Origin: Fibrobacter succinogenes
GTDB lineage: Bacteria; Fibrobacterota; Fibrobacteria; Fibrobacterales; Fibrobacteraceae
Length of the DNA: 64,000 nucleotides
Direction: 5' to 3'
NCBI GenBank assembly: GCA_902800345.1
Contig: CADCDO010000005.1
Coordinates: 62,001-126,000, forward strand
Below the pieces are notes generated by a model. The model did not search any database. It was not told where the DNA came from and saw nothing but the letters and a program-made list of their open reading frames with translations. Positions 8,962-17,393 of this stretch are shown one piece after another (the stretch's first letter is position 1; each line of letters begins with the position of its first letter). Position numbers and translations under genes: made by a program.

Positions 8962-9191
8962 CTCCTAAACAAGAATTTCTCGTTGAAGGAATTGTCAGCG
9001 ATATGGCTAAGTGGCTGATGGAAGAACGCAAGCTTTCACTGCAAGCTGCTTTAAATCTCATCTACAATTCAAAAACTTTTGAGCTGCTCCAAAATCCGGC
9101 AACCGGCCTTTGCACGGAAAGTTCCGCTTACAATTACGATTTGCTTGATTCCGAATTAAAGAACGGAAAAATAGTTCAGATGGAAATTTAA
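8958..9191 (+). CDS. Small partner protein of the DUF3990 module
   Basis: A 77-residue protein. A helical N-terminal half (DMAKWLMEERKLSLQAALNLIY) is followed by TGLCTESSAYNYDLLDSEL. Similar small proteins with a TGLY-x-x-S-x-x-Y-x-Y pattern occur next to DUF3990 genes, in my recollection. Its start overlaps the DUF3990 stop by four bases, so the two are made together. I do not recognise a biochemical function; an antitoxin or chaperone role is possible from context. Confidence 0.55.
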   Translation: MTPKQEFLVEGIVSDMAKWLMEERKLSLQAALNLIYNSKTFELLQNPATGLCTESSAYNYDLLDSELKNGKIVQMEI

Positions 9192-9203
9192 AAAAAGAAA
9201 AAC

Positions 9204-9216
9204 GATATTAAATTGA
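9204..9216 (+). repeat. Right 13-bp direct repeat flanking the module
   Basis: GATATTAAATTGA repeats, with one mismatch, the last codons and stop of the phosphatase-fold gene at 8180-8192. The three-gene module lies exactly between the two copies. Read on the other strand, the end of the converging gene at 9242-9254 is the same sequence. Confidence 0.5.
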
Positions 9217-9241
9217 GATCACAAAAAATTCTATAGTGCAG

Positions 9242-9898
9242 TCAATTTAATATCACCACCGGGACCCAGTGGGCATAGTATTCCCGGCGTGTTTCGGGTG
9301 TTCCAAGAATCGGTCGATGAGCCCCCTGCACTATAAATTGTACTTCTGGGTATTTTTTTATTAATCCGGCAATTTCGTTTAAAACATTGCGCAAGTTTTC
9401 TTCCGAGCCATCTTTTGAAACATGCATCGTCAAGGCTATCGTTTTATCGTTCGAATTCACCAGTAACGAATCTATACCGTCAAGTCTATCGACCACAACA
9501 AGCGAATCTAAAGAATCCGCCCGAAATTCAACTTTTTCCGCATGAGCTGTTACATTTTTCAGCCTTTTATGAATGGCAAACTTGTGCGGAACATCCTTAA
9601 ATATTGCAAATTCTTCTGCCAGTTTTTGTTCGTCAAACGGAACGCCCCAAGCGTCGATCAAAATCAAAACACTTTTTTCCTTATGGCGTTCTATTTGCAA
9701 AGCCACGGGAATTTTGTCTAAAATTTTGTATCTATGGAGATATTCCTGCGAAAGAGAATCCTCGTGAACAGCGCCCTGCATGTGCCAGGGTTTTTCCTGT
9801 TTCCCCATAAAATCCGAGCCCAAAACATAAGAAAGCGGAATAACAAGCGCAATGAACGCTAAAAATATCGCCAAATTAATCTTCTGTGATTTTTCCAT
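9242..9898 (-). CDS. Shortened, probably inactive phosphatase-fold paralog
   Basis: A 218-residue protein with one N-terminal membrane anchor (residues 8-27), related to the 415-residue protein at 6945-8192. Shared landmarks are VLILIDAWGVPFDEQ and FIVQGAHRPILGTPETRREYYAHWVPVVILN in two stretches. It has lost three of the paralog's four membrane segments and the middle of the catalytic domain. The metal-ligand Glu is Asp, the Thr nucleophile region is gone, and the GDH motif reads GAH, so catalysis is unlikely. It may be a subunit or regulator of the GT-C-like partner. Its start overlaps the upstream gene by 23 bases, with GAGGTGA as ribosome site. Confidence 0.6.
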   Translation of the reverse strand: MEKSQKINLAIFLAFIALVIPLSYVLGSDFMGKQEKPWHMQGAVHEDSLSQEYLHRYKILDKIPVALQIERHKEKSVLILIDAWGVPFDEQKLAEEFAIFKDVPHKFAIHKRLKNVTAHAEKVEFRADSLDSLVVVDRLDGIDSLLVNSNDKTIALTMHVSKDGSEENLRNVLNEIAGLIKKYPEVQFIVQGAHRPILGTPETRREYYAHWVPVVILN

Positions 9899-11582
9899 CC
9901 GTCACCTCTTCGCGATATTTCAGCACCATCAAATTACCAAAAGTCTGCACCGTATCTACTGCCAAATTTTTATGATAATGGATTTTGTAGAACAGCTGGT
10001 AGCTAGGTGCATTCCCGGTTTCGATTGTATAAACATTGTTATTGACAATATCGCGTAACGGATTTTCCACACCCCGTTTTTCCAGTTCACGTTTCATCCC
10101 TGGCAAGTGGATATTCCAATATCCTATCGGAATTATGTTTTGCCAACTACCGGCTTTTGCAGCCTTATACGGAGGGTCCTTAACAAAACCTAAATCTTTA
10201 TATTGATAAAAAGAAAGCAAATAAACGTTGTCTATATTTTTATTGGCATATTCTACAAAGTTTTGCCAGTCACTAGACATTTCAGGTACGGCAAAGATAG
10301 CTCGATTTCTATTCTCTTTAGGCAACGAAAGAATCGTTCCCACCAAAAACACCAACGCAAATAACGATACAATTATTGGCAACCGACTAGCAATTTTACC
10401 CAAAACATCCGCAACAGCATTATTCCTTTGCAAAAGCGGTATTCCCATAACCGCCGCATAAAGCCAAATCCCCATTTCTACATGCGAAACAAGTCGGTTT
10501 AATGACAATAAATATATGTAAGAAGCCACAACCAAAACAAGTGACACCCAAGGATACAATCTAGACTTTTTTTCCGTAAACAAAAGGATAAGTACGCATA
10601 CAAAGCACCAGCACCACGCCATATTCCGTGTAAAAGCATTGGAAATTCCCATAGCAACGGCGGCCGGCAAACGTTGTTTATTTTCGACATAGGCATTTCT
10701 ATTCGCAATCTTGATAATAGCGTCTAAACTATCCTTGCTAAAAACTTGTGTGTCATAAAAATTCCAAGCACACAACAACTGAAAATCAAGCGGTGTCATA
10801 CCACGTTCTTCAAGTTCATCAGATATAGCCTCTTTGTCGTAATGAGCGCCATCGCCAAAGAACGCTCGTTTATATTGATATTCCTTATAATACTTGTATT
10901 CAGGGGCTTTATATAAGCTGTCATCGAAAGAATTTACTGCATAAATAGCAAGTACACATAAAACAAGTGCTATTAACGACTTTTTCGGCACGGCCTTGAA
11001 CGGAAAATGCGCCCACAAAAGCAATGCTCCCAAAAACGGGATTACCAACAAGAACATCTGGAAGCGCAACATAGCCCCCATAACCAATAAAATACTACCA
11101 ACAGCCAACCACCATGTTTTTTTCTGAAGGCTACCTTTCACAAAAACAATAGCACCACTAGCCGCAAGCAATGGAGCGCAAATCGTAAAAGAAACAGACG
11201 CATAAAATTCAATAGCGACAGCGCTTAACAATACCGCCAAAGGCACTCCCAAGCGGTAACCAAGCTGTTGAATTAAGCTATAAGAAAACAGGGTGAACGC
11301 TCCAAAAATAGAGCACATCTGAAAAATATAGAACCAGCCAACACTCGGGAACAAATAATAAAGTGGCATCAAGCAATAGGCAAGCGCGCCATTGACGAAA
11401 ACCAAATGCGGATTAAACTCGGAACCATACGCCCCCGTTAGCACAGTCGACATAAAATAATCGTCGAGTGCACCGTAACGGAACACGCCTAAACAAGCGA
11501 AAAGCACAAGAAAAAAAACGTTAATGCACAAAGCAACGCTAAATGGAGATAAAACGCTTTTTATTTTAACGTGTGAAAGCAT
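9876..11582 (-). CDS. GT-C-like polytopic membrane protein (paralog)
   Basis: A 568-residue polytopic membrane protein, clearly paralogous to 5218-6945. Shared landmarks are YGALDDYFMSTVLTG (Asp40-Asp41), NPHLVFVNGALAY, LLCAWNFYDTQVFSKDS and GSWQNIIPIGYWN. It lacks the REP-encoded loop of its partner. A GT-C glycosyltransferase role in moving sugars from lipid carriers is inferred from topology and the acidic pair. It is followed by the shortened phosphatase-fold gene, so the pair mirrors the plus-strand unit. Both pairs end tail to tail around the DUF3990 module. Confidence 0.65.
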   Translation of the reverse strand: MLSHVKIKSVLSPFSVALCINVFFLVLFACLGVFRYGALDDYFMSTVLTGAYGSEFNPHLVFVNGALAYCLMPLYYLFPSVGWFYIFQMCSIFGAFTLFSYSLIQQLGYRLGVPLAVLLSAVAIEFYASVSFTICAPLLAASGAIVFVKGSLQKKTWWLAVGSILLVMGAMLRFQMFLLVIPFLGALLLWAHFPFKAVPKKSLIALVLCVLAIYAVNSFDDSLYKAPEYKYYKEYQYKRAFFGDGAHYDKEAISDELEERGMTPLDFQLLCAWNFYDTQVFSKDSLDAIIKIANRNAYVENKQRLPAAVAMGISNAFTRNMAWCWCFVCVLILLFTEKKSRLYPWVSLVLVVASYIYLLSLNRLVSHVEMGIWLYAAVMGIPLLQRNNAVADVLGKIASRLPIIVSLFALVFLVGTILSLPKENRNRAIFAVPEMSSDWQNFVEYANKNIDNVYLLSFYQYKDLGFVKDPPYKAAKAGSWQNIIPIGYWNIHLPGMKRELEKRGVENPLRDIVNNNVYTIETGNAPSYQLFYKIHYHKNLAVDTVQTFGNLMVLKYREEVTDGKITED

Positions 11583-11600
11583 ATTCTAAATTTAAACACA

Positions 11601-11628
11601 AAAGGGCCTCCAATTGGAGGTCCTTTTA
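11601..11628 (-). terminator. Hairpin terminator after the pilin gene
   Basis: AAAGG-CCTCC is paired with GGAGG-CCTTT around AATT, with short A/T runs on both sides. It lies 22 bases beyond the pilin stop on the minus strand and just upstream of the GT-C-like gene. Confidence 0.7.
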
Positions 11629-11649
11629 AAAGGTTCGCTACGCTAAGCC

Positions 11650-12156
11650 TTACTTACCAATCTTATCGAAGGTCGGGGTAAGAGCAACACAACCCGTACC
11701 ATTATTTGCACTTGCAGTAGCTGTAAATGTAACATCATCCTGCGAGGTTCCGGTTTGCTTCGTAAGAGTTACATTCCAGTGATAAACGACTGCGTTACCA
11801 GAACCCGTGGAGCATTCATTGAGATTGGCTTTATTGCCAGCCTGCCAACCAATCTTGCCCTGAGTAAGAGCATCACTAGTTCCAATAGCAATAGCACCCG
11901 GATCATACTTAAAGTTGGTTGTCTCGCTATTGGTACCCGGAGCCATGTAACCGATCAGCTGCCAGCCACCAGCCATGTTTGCTTCAGAGAAGTATGCCTG
12001 CTGGAGCTTTACGTAGGTACCAGCTGCCGGGCCAACTTCGGAGGCCTTGGACTTAGCAATCATGCCGAAGAGTTTCGGGACTGCGACGGCGGCGAGGATG
12101 CCCATGATAACGATCACGACCATCAATTCAATAAGGGTAAAACCTTGCTTCTTCAT
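11650..12156 (-). CDS. Type IV pilin / pseudopilin-like protein
   Basis: A 168-residue class III signal-peptide protein: MKKQG then FTLIELMVVIVIMGILAAVAVPK. Cleavage should fall between Gly5 and Phe6, and the Glu at mature position 5 is present. The C-terminal half is polar with Cys residues (NECSTG and GTGCVAL) that could form a disulfide loop. It should be processed by a prepilin peptidase such as the one at 39191-40045 and build a pilus or a type II-like pseudopilus. The start at 12156 is fixed by AAGGAGA at 12164-12170. It is followed by its own terminator and has its own promoter, so it is probably a highly expressed monocistronic gene. The exact system is uncertain. Confidence 0.85.
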   Translation of the reverse strand: MKKQGFTLIELMVVIVIMGILAAVAVPKLFGMIAKSKASEVGPAAGTYVKLQQAYFSEANMAGGWQLIGYMAPGTNSETTNFKYDPGAIAIGTSDALTQGKIGWQAGNKANLNECSTGSGNAVVYHWNVTLTKQTGTSQDDVTFTATASANNGTGCVALTPTFDKIGK

Positions 12157-12219
12157 AGTGTGTTCTCCTTGTTTTAGTGACACATTCTTTTTGAGCGTTA
12201 TTGCTCGTTTACATTCAGT

Positions 12220-12247
12220 AATATATCTCTTTTTTTTCGAAAAGCAA
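12220..12247 (-). promoter_or_regulatory. Pilin promoter TTGCTT-N16-TATATT
   Basis: Read on the minus strand, the -35 TTGCTT is at 12247-12242 and the -10 TATATT at 12225-12220, 16 bases apart. This leaves a leader of about 57 bases with a good ribosome site. The same hexamer pair occurs before the fibro-slime gene at 28000-28028. Confidence 0.6.
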
Positions 12248-12248
12248 T

Positions 12249-12281
12249 ACTTTTGTCAAACTTTTGTCATGTTTTTGTCAT
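12249..12281 (-). repeat. Three 11-bp direct repeats upstream of the pilin promoter
   Basis: On the minus strand the units read ATGACAAAAAC, ATGACAAAAGT and TTGACAAAAGT with no gaps. They end one base before the -35 box. A period of 11 bases puts the units on the same face of the helix, as expected for an activator binding side by side. Confidence 0.6.
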
Positions 12282-12467
12282 GGACAGGTCTTTTTTGTGA
12301 CACAAAGCACTTTTTCATCGAAAAAACGGCTTATTTTACCAAAATTCGATGGTCTATATATAGATAATTTTTTATGAAAAAGGGTTTTCCTGCTGTTTTT
12401 TTTATTCCAACTTGGAATAATTGTAACAGGGAAAACGCCTTTTTGGGGTATTTTTGTTTAAAAATCT

Positions 12468-13820
12468 TTACCTAACAAGGGCATCGGCGAGCACAACGCG
12501 GTTTCCACCGGCCTGCATGGCCATCTGGAGCGAGGCTTCCGCTGTATATATAAGAGAGCCGACGTCATTGGCGTGCGTGGGCATCACGGCAACGCCCATA
12601 CTGAGCGTAGTCGCGAGGATTCCTTCGCCGTAGGCGATCTGAAGTTGCGAGATTTCGTTGCGGATGCGTTCGGCACGGTTCCTTGTAATTTGCAGGTCCG
12701 CGCCCGGCATGATCACGCAGAACACGTCGTCGGAGTAGCGGCAGGGGATGTCTTCGCCGCGGATGTAGCTCGGCAGACGTTGTCCTAACTCCCAGAAGAG
12801 TTGTTCCACGGCGTGGCGGCCTTGGGCCTTCTGCACGGCGGGGATGGCATCGGGGTAGAGCATCGCGATGCCTATGGGCGATTTGTGGCGCACGGCGGCA
12901 GTGATTTCGCGGTTGAGCGATTCTTCCATATAACGTCTGTTGAAGAGTCCGGTAAGCACGTCACGGATGCTGTGCTGTTCAAAGCGAATGTTCAGGTCCT
13001 GGTTCGCCACGTAAAGTCCGAAGGCGGCAGAGATGATGCTCACCTTGGCCTGCCAGTATTCCTTAGTCTCGTACTCAGGCAATTTGTCCGTCTGCACGGT
13101 GAGGATGCCGAAATGTTCTTCGAGCCCTTCGATGGGGGCGCAGATGGCAATGCCCTTCGGGCGGTGGTGCAGGTGCGTGCAGCCGCTGGAGAGTTCGGGC
13201 GAGCTGTAATCGGTCACGACGATGTCGCCGGTATTGAAGCTTGCGCATTCGGCGGGGGTCACGGTTTCGTCGCTGATGACGTTCGGGCCAAAGCGGAATA
13301 TCTGCGAGAGTTCGGTCTGCACACCGCCATACATGTAAAGCACGCCGGACGCATCGGGGAATAGTTCCGGCAAGAGTTTCTGCATGGTGTCGATGACTTC
13401 GGTGAACGGGCGGTTGCGAATGACGGCGAGTTTGAAAGCGTTCCACGATTCGAGCGGGAAGCCGACCTTGAGGGCCGCCGCATCGAGTTTCTTGATGGAG
13501 GGGGGCACCGGCTGCTTGAACGCCTGCGCAGCGGGAATGGCTCCCGGCGGGAGGTCGGGTTTCTTTTCTTCTTGCGGGCGGACCGACACGAACTGGGGGA
13601 CCTTCGGCTGCGGACGATTCAGCGCCTCGTTAAAGTCGTTTTCGATAGATTCTATCTGTCTCTTGCAGACGGTGTAGAACACAAAGCCAAGCACCGCGCC
13701 CCAAGCTCCGACAAAAATAAACTTAGCCCCTGTAGACATGGTCTCTTCGGGGACGACATAAGCGGCGATGACGCCCATCAAAAAGGCGACAAGCCAGAAA
13801 ATATATTTAACGATATTCAT
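12468..13820 (-). CDS. GAF plus degenerate GGDEF domain membrane protein
   Basis: A 450-residue protein. Residues 1-50 hold two membrane helices, 55-110 a Pro-rich linker, about 125-275 a GAF-like sensor domain, and about 283-450 a GGDEF-type domain with DVLTGLFNRRYMEESLNRE. The signature site reads RYSDDVF (residues 361-367) instead of RYGGDEF, and the usual substrate/metal loop is YPDAIPAVQKAQGRHAVEQL rather than DxDxFKxxND. Diguanylate cyclase activity is therefore doubtful. It might bind c-di-GMP or GTP, or act only as a scaffold. The neighbouring pilin gene makes a role in pilus control plausible but unproven. Confidence 0.8.
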   Translation of the reverse strand: MNIVKYIFWLVAFLMGVIAAYVVPEETMSTGAKFIFVGAWGAVLGFVFYTVCKRQIESIENDFNEALNRPQPKVPQFVSVRPQEEKKPDLPPGAIPAAQAFKQPVPPSIKKLDAAALKVGFPLESWNAFKLAVIRNRPFTEVIDTMQKLLPELFPDASGVLYMYGGVQTELSQIFRFGPNVISDETVTPAECASFNTGDIVVTDYSSPELSSGCTHLHHRPKGIAICAPIEGLEEHFGILTVQTDKLPEYETKEYWQAKVSIISAAFGLYVANQDLNIRFEQHSIRDVLTGLFNRRYMEESLNREITAAVRHKSPIGIAMLYPDAIPAVQKAQGRHAVEQLFWELGQRLPSYIRGEDIPCRYSDDVFCVIMPGADLQITRNRAERIRNEISQLQIAYGEGILATTLSMGVAVMPTHANDVGSLIYTAEASLQMAMQAGGNRVVLADALVR

Positions 13821-13921
13821 GTACTAAATAATATTAAAATAATACGGGGTATGGCTGTAAAGAATTATTAAATAGCCCCTTAAAAAAGTATGGATTACCT
13901 CAAAAGGAATTCTTTCAGAAA

Positions 13922-14338
13922 TTATTCCACATCTGAAGCAAAATCGTCTAAAGACTTCACCTGTATAGTCGGAAATTTGACCTGTTTAAGCTCCAAAAAA
14001 TGAGCATCATTTGTCACGATGTAATCAGCCTGGCTCGCGAACGCACAATCAACAAACTTATTATCGTCAGGATCCTTCTTAATCAAGTTTAATTTAAAGA
14101 ACGGATCTTTACGAATTACATTCTCAGAAAACTCCAAAACTTTCATGAATAAATTCGCGACCACTGGCGATGCATGAATCTCCAAAATTTCTTCATATTC
14201 ATGCACAATTTCATTAGATACACATAGCCAATATTCTTCATTCAAAAATTTTTCATAAAGGAAATGGTACTTGCTATGACGCCCCAACATTTACAAAAGG
14301 GCATTCGTATCTAACACTATTTTTCGCTTCTTATCCAC
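13922..14338 (-). pseudogene. PIN-family toxin broken by an early stop codon
   Basis: The intact frame would start at GTG 14338, overlapping the antitoxin stop, and run 138 codons, normal for the COG1569-type PIN toxins. It reads VDKKRKIVLDTNALL, then TAA (14293-14291), then ATG and the remaining 122 residues. The first Asp of the PIN nuclease site (in VLDTNAL) is therefore separated from the rest, which holds the other acidic residues (NEIVHEYEE, DPDDNKFVDCAF, DYIVTND). A protein started at ATG 14290 would lack the first catalytic Asp. Such toxins normally cut RNA. The gene is probably inactive unless the stop is read through or is a sequencing error. Confidence 0.75.
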
Positions 14339-14564
14339 GATATGGAGTCCGCAGATGTTCAGACTGCAATTCGTCCAACCTCATTTGGTCTAACGTTCCA
14401 TCAGTCCATAAACGGTCAAGCTCTTTTTCTAATCTTTGGGCATAGAATTTCTTAAGCGTTTTCATCAAAGCGCTTAATTCTTCTTCGCTAGATACATTTG
14501 CGAAGGACTTCAACACCAACATCTGAGCTGGGTTTATTTCAGTCAATGTCATATCTAAGGCCAT
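14331..14564 (-). CDS. Antitoxin-like partner of the PIN toxin
   Basis: A 77-residue helical protein (SFANVSSEEELSALMKTLKKFYAQRLEKELDRLW), basic and acidic by turns, of the size and position usual for antitoxins of PIN toxins. Its stop overlaps the GTG start of the PIN frame by 8 bases. No DNA-binding motif is recognised with confidence. A GAGAGG ribosome site precedes the ATG, with a TATATT -10-like box further upstream. With its toxin broken, it may be free to decay, but its own frame is intact. Confidence 0.65.
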   Translation of the reverse strand: MALDMTLTEINPAQMLVLKSFANVSSEEELSALMKTLKKFYAQRLEKELDRLWTDGTLDQMRLDELQSEHLRTPYRG

Positions 14565-14620
14565 ACCAATACCTCTCTATCCAATATACATTAATCCCAA
14601 ATACAAGTCAATAGAGCCAG

Positions 14621-14649
14621 TTTTCACCCTTCCCGTTCTATTCTATATT
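14621..14649 (+). promoter_or_regulatory. Promoter TTTTCA-N17-TATATT, probably leaderless
   Basis: The -35-like TTTTCA (14621-14626) and TATATT (14644-14649) are 17 bases apart, and the ATG at 14657 is 7 bases beyond the -10. There is no ribosome binding site before this start. Confidence 0.5.
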
Positions 14650-14656
14650 TATCCAT

Positions 14657-17169
14657 ATGACAATCCTCGAAAAAATCGCACTTGCACTCCCCGCAGTTGA
14701 ATCGCCGGCTCGTTACATGGGCGGCGAAGCGAACAGCGTCATCAAGGACCACAGCAAAATGCTGGCTCGCATGGCGTTCGTATTCCCGGACACTTACGAA
14801 ATCGGCATGAGCAACAACGGGCTGCGCATTCTGTACCATGTGCTGAACCGCGAACCGGACTTGCTTTGCGAAGTGGCTTTTGCGCCGTGGGACGACATGG
14901 CCGCCGAGATGAAGAAGTACGATATTCCGCTTTATACGCACGCAAGCTATACGGCGGTCATGTGCTTGAACTCGCAGGGATTCCAGCGTGGCAGAAAGAC
15001 CGTGCCGAGAGCGACCCGATAGTCGTTTCGGGCGGACCTGCAATGGGCAATCCCGAACCGGTTGCCGACTTTTTTGATGCGTTCATGATTGGCGATGGCG
15101 AAAAACTGATTGTAGAATTTGTACGTTGCGTTGGCGAAGGCCGCAAGGCGGGCCTCAAGCGTGCACAGATTCTAGAGAATTTGTCCAAGATAGACGGTGT
15201 CTATGTACCAAGTCTGCGCGAGGTCGTCAAGAACGAATTTGGCGTGATTGTCCCGAAGGAACCGGCTAAGGGCTCCTACGAGCATACAAACGGAGTGCGT
15301 CGCCAGTTCATTCCGGTGCTGGATCCGAAAGACTATCCCATCAAGAACTTGATTGCGAACATGCAGCTTGTCCACAACCGCTTTAGCGTGGAAGTGATGC
15401 GCGGTTGTGCGCAGGGTTGCCGATTCTGCCAGGCGGGCATCTGGTACAGACCGTGCCGAGAACTCAATCCGGACGATGTTCTGGATATCGCGAAGGCAGG
15501 CATCCAGGCGACAGGCGAACGCGAACTCGGGCTGTTATCGCTTTCTACCGCAGACTACAAGCCAGTTGAAGCATTGACGGACTCCATTATCGACGACCCA
15601 TTTTATGACAACGTTGACGTGAGCCTTCCGAGCATCCGCGTCAACAGTTTTGGACAAAGTCTTGCCGAGAAGGTGGCAGCCCTCAAAGGCGGCCGCAGTG
15701 CCACGTTTGCGCCCGAAACGGGTTCCGAGCGCATCCGCAAGATGATCAACAAGACCATCAGCGACCAGGACATGTACGATGCCGCTGAACACGCGTTCTC
15801 CAGCGGATTCAACAAAATTAAACTTTACACGATGATTGGGTTCCCGACCGAGAATCTAGACGACATGCAGGCGTTCTGCGACCTCATCTTCAATCTCGTG
15901 AAAATCGGGCGCAAGTACAACCGCGGCATCCAAATTGCGGTGAGCATTGGCATTCTCATTCCAAAGTCGTTTACGGGTCTGCAATGGGCGCCGTTTATGG
16001 ACAAAGAAACTGCACTCGGTCACATACGCTTTGTTCGTGAAAAATTCTACAAGCACCCGAACGTGAAAATCAACTGGGCCGCTTGGGAAACGAGTTTCCT
16101 CGAAGCGGTCTATAGCCGTGGCGACCGCAGCCTCGGTCCCGTCATTTACGCCGCCTACAAGAAAGGCATCATCTTCGAAAGCGACAGCTACCGCTTCGAC
16201 TTCAACAAGTGGCTCGAAGTTTGGGACGAATGCGGCTACGACACAAGCTGGGTGTATCGCGAACGCGAAAAAGACGAAGTGTTCCCGTGGGACTTTATCC
16301 ACGCAGGCACGTCAAAACAGTACTTGCGCCGCGAATGGGAAAAGGCTTTCGACCCGACGTCGGCGCCTGTTCCGAACTGCAAATGGGGCGACTGCCAGGC
16401 ATGCGGCATTCCCGGTTTCGGAAAAGAAATCGTCCTCGCCGACGACCCCGTGCGCCACAAGGCGCCAAGCCGCACACCCGAAGAAATCAAGAAGCTCGTG
16501 GCAGATCGCCGTCCGAGCCAGAAGGTGAGCTACAGCTACAAGATTACATTCAAGAAATCCGGCATCAGCCGATTCTTGCCGCACCACAACATGCTCAGTT
16601 TCTTCGAGCGCACGTTTATCTGTGCCGGCATCCCGATCAAGTTCAGCGAAGGCTTCAGTCCCAAGCCACGCATCGTCAACATGGGAGCCTTACCGCTCGG
16701 CCTCGAAACGTACTGCGAAGTCATCAGCGTCGATTTGCTCCAACCGCTGGACATTTCGCCCGAAGGCAAGCCCAAGATTATCGCAAAGCTCAGCGCCCCG
16801 TTCCCGCGCGGCATGGAAATTGTCGATATCGAGCCCCTCAAGGAAAAGCTCTCGAAGCATTTTCCGAAAGCGATGGTGTACCGCCACACGCCCGAAAGCA
16901 TCCCCGCCGACCTCATGCAAAAGTTCGAACAAAAGCAGTTGCCTATTGTCACGAACCACCGCGGCCAGCAGATGGACTTGAACGAACAAGTTCTCGGGAT
17001 TGACATTCAGGATGGAACAATGACGGTGCGTGTCAAGTGCAACAACCAAGGCACAACGCCTAGTCCGTTCGTCATTTTTGCAGGGCTCCTCGGCATCGAA
17101 ATCGATCCGACCAAGCTCGACGAAGTTTCCCGCCGCTTCCTCGTCGCGAAAATCGCCATCGAATGGTGA
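14657..17169 (+). pseudogene. Radical SAM protein fused to a DUF2344 domain, frame broken
   Basis: The product resembles the B12-binding radical SAM proteins (TIGR03960) joined to a C-terminal DUF2344/TIGR03936 domain. The first part (to about 14965) encodes the N-terminal domain through DIPLYTHASYTAV. The rest, from about LELAGIPAWQKDRAESDPIV, continues in a different frame to 17169. Homologs have about 20-23 more residues at this point (a GFxLQYELSYTN-type block), so an out-of-frame deletion of roughly 60-70 bases is the simplest reading. Downstream, CAQGCRFC carries the [4Fe-4S] cysteines, and the DUF2344 part starts near YSYKITFKKSGISRFLPHH. Function is not established; DUF2344 is often linked to tRNA or rRNA work. 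It may be a pseudogene or an assembly error. Confidence 0.75.
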
Positions 17170-17177
17170 GGGGTTGG

Positions 17178-17360
17178 ACGAGAGAACGCCCTTCGGGTTA
17201 CAGACGAGAGACGAGAGAAGCGTCATCCTGAGCGTAGCGATATATGAAACTCGGCTCTTTAGAGCCCTAGTTGAATTAGGTTCGTAGGAGCAGGATCCAG
17301 TAATACTTCATTACAACTTGTTACTGGATTCTTCGGGCTAAAGCCCTCAGAATGACGAGC
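17178..17360. repeat. GACGARA element and REP-like inverted repeat
   Basis: 17178-17221 holds GACGAGAGAACG, a small CCCTTCGGG core, then ACAGACGAGAGACGAGAGA. It is followed by GTCATCCTGAG...GGATCCAGTAA (to about 17306), and the inverted half TTACTGGATTC...CTCAGAATGACG (to about 17359). Similar pieces recur at 39047-39075, 40577-40626, 57660-57712 and 59920-59965. Confidence 0.6.
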
Positions 17361-17393
17361 AATTAAGCGAAGACCATATAGTCAAGGCAAGTT

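Noticed and set aside
12190..12300. Sigma-54 promoter for the pilin gene
   Set aside because: No GG-N10-GC pair at the right place; a sigma-70-like TTGCTT/TATATT pair fits better.
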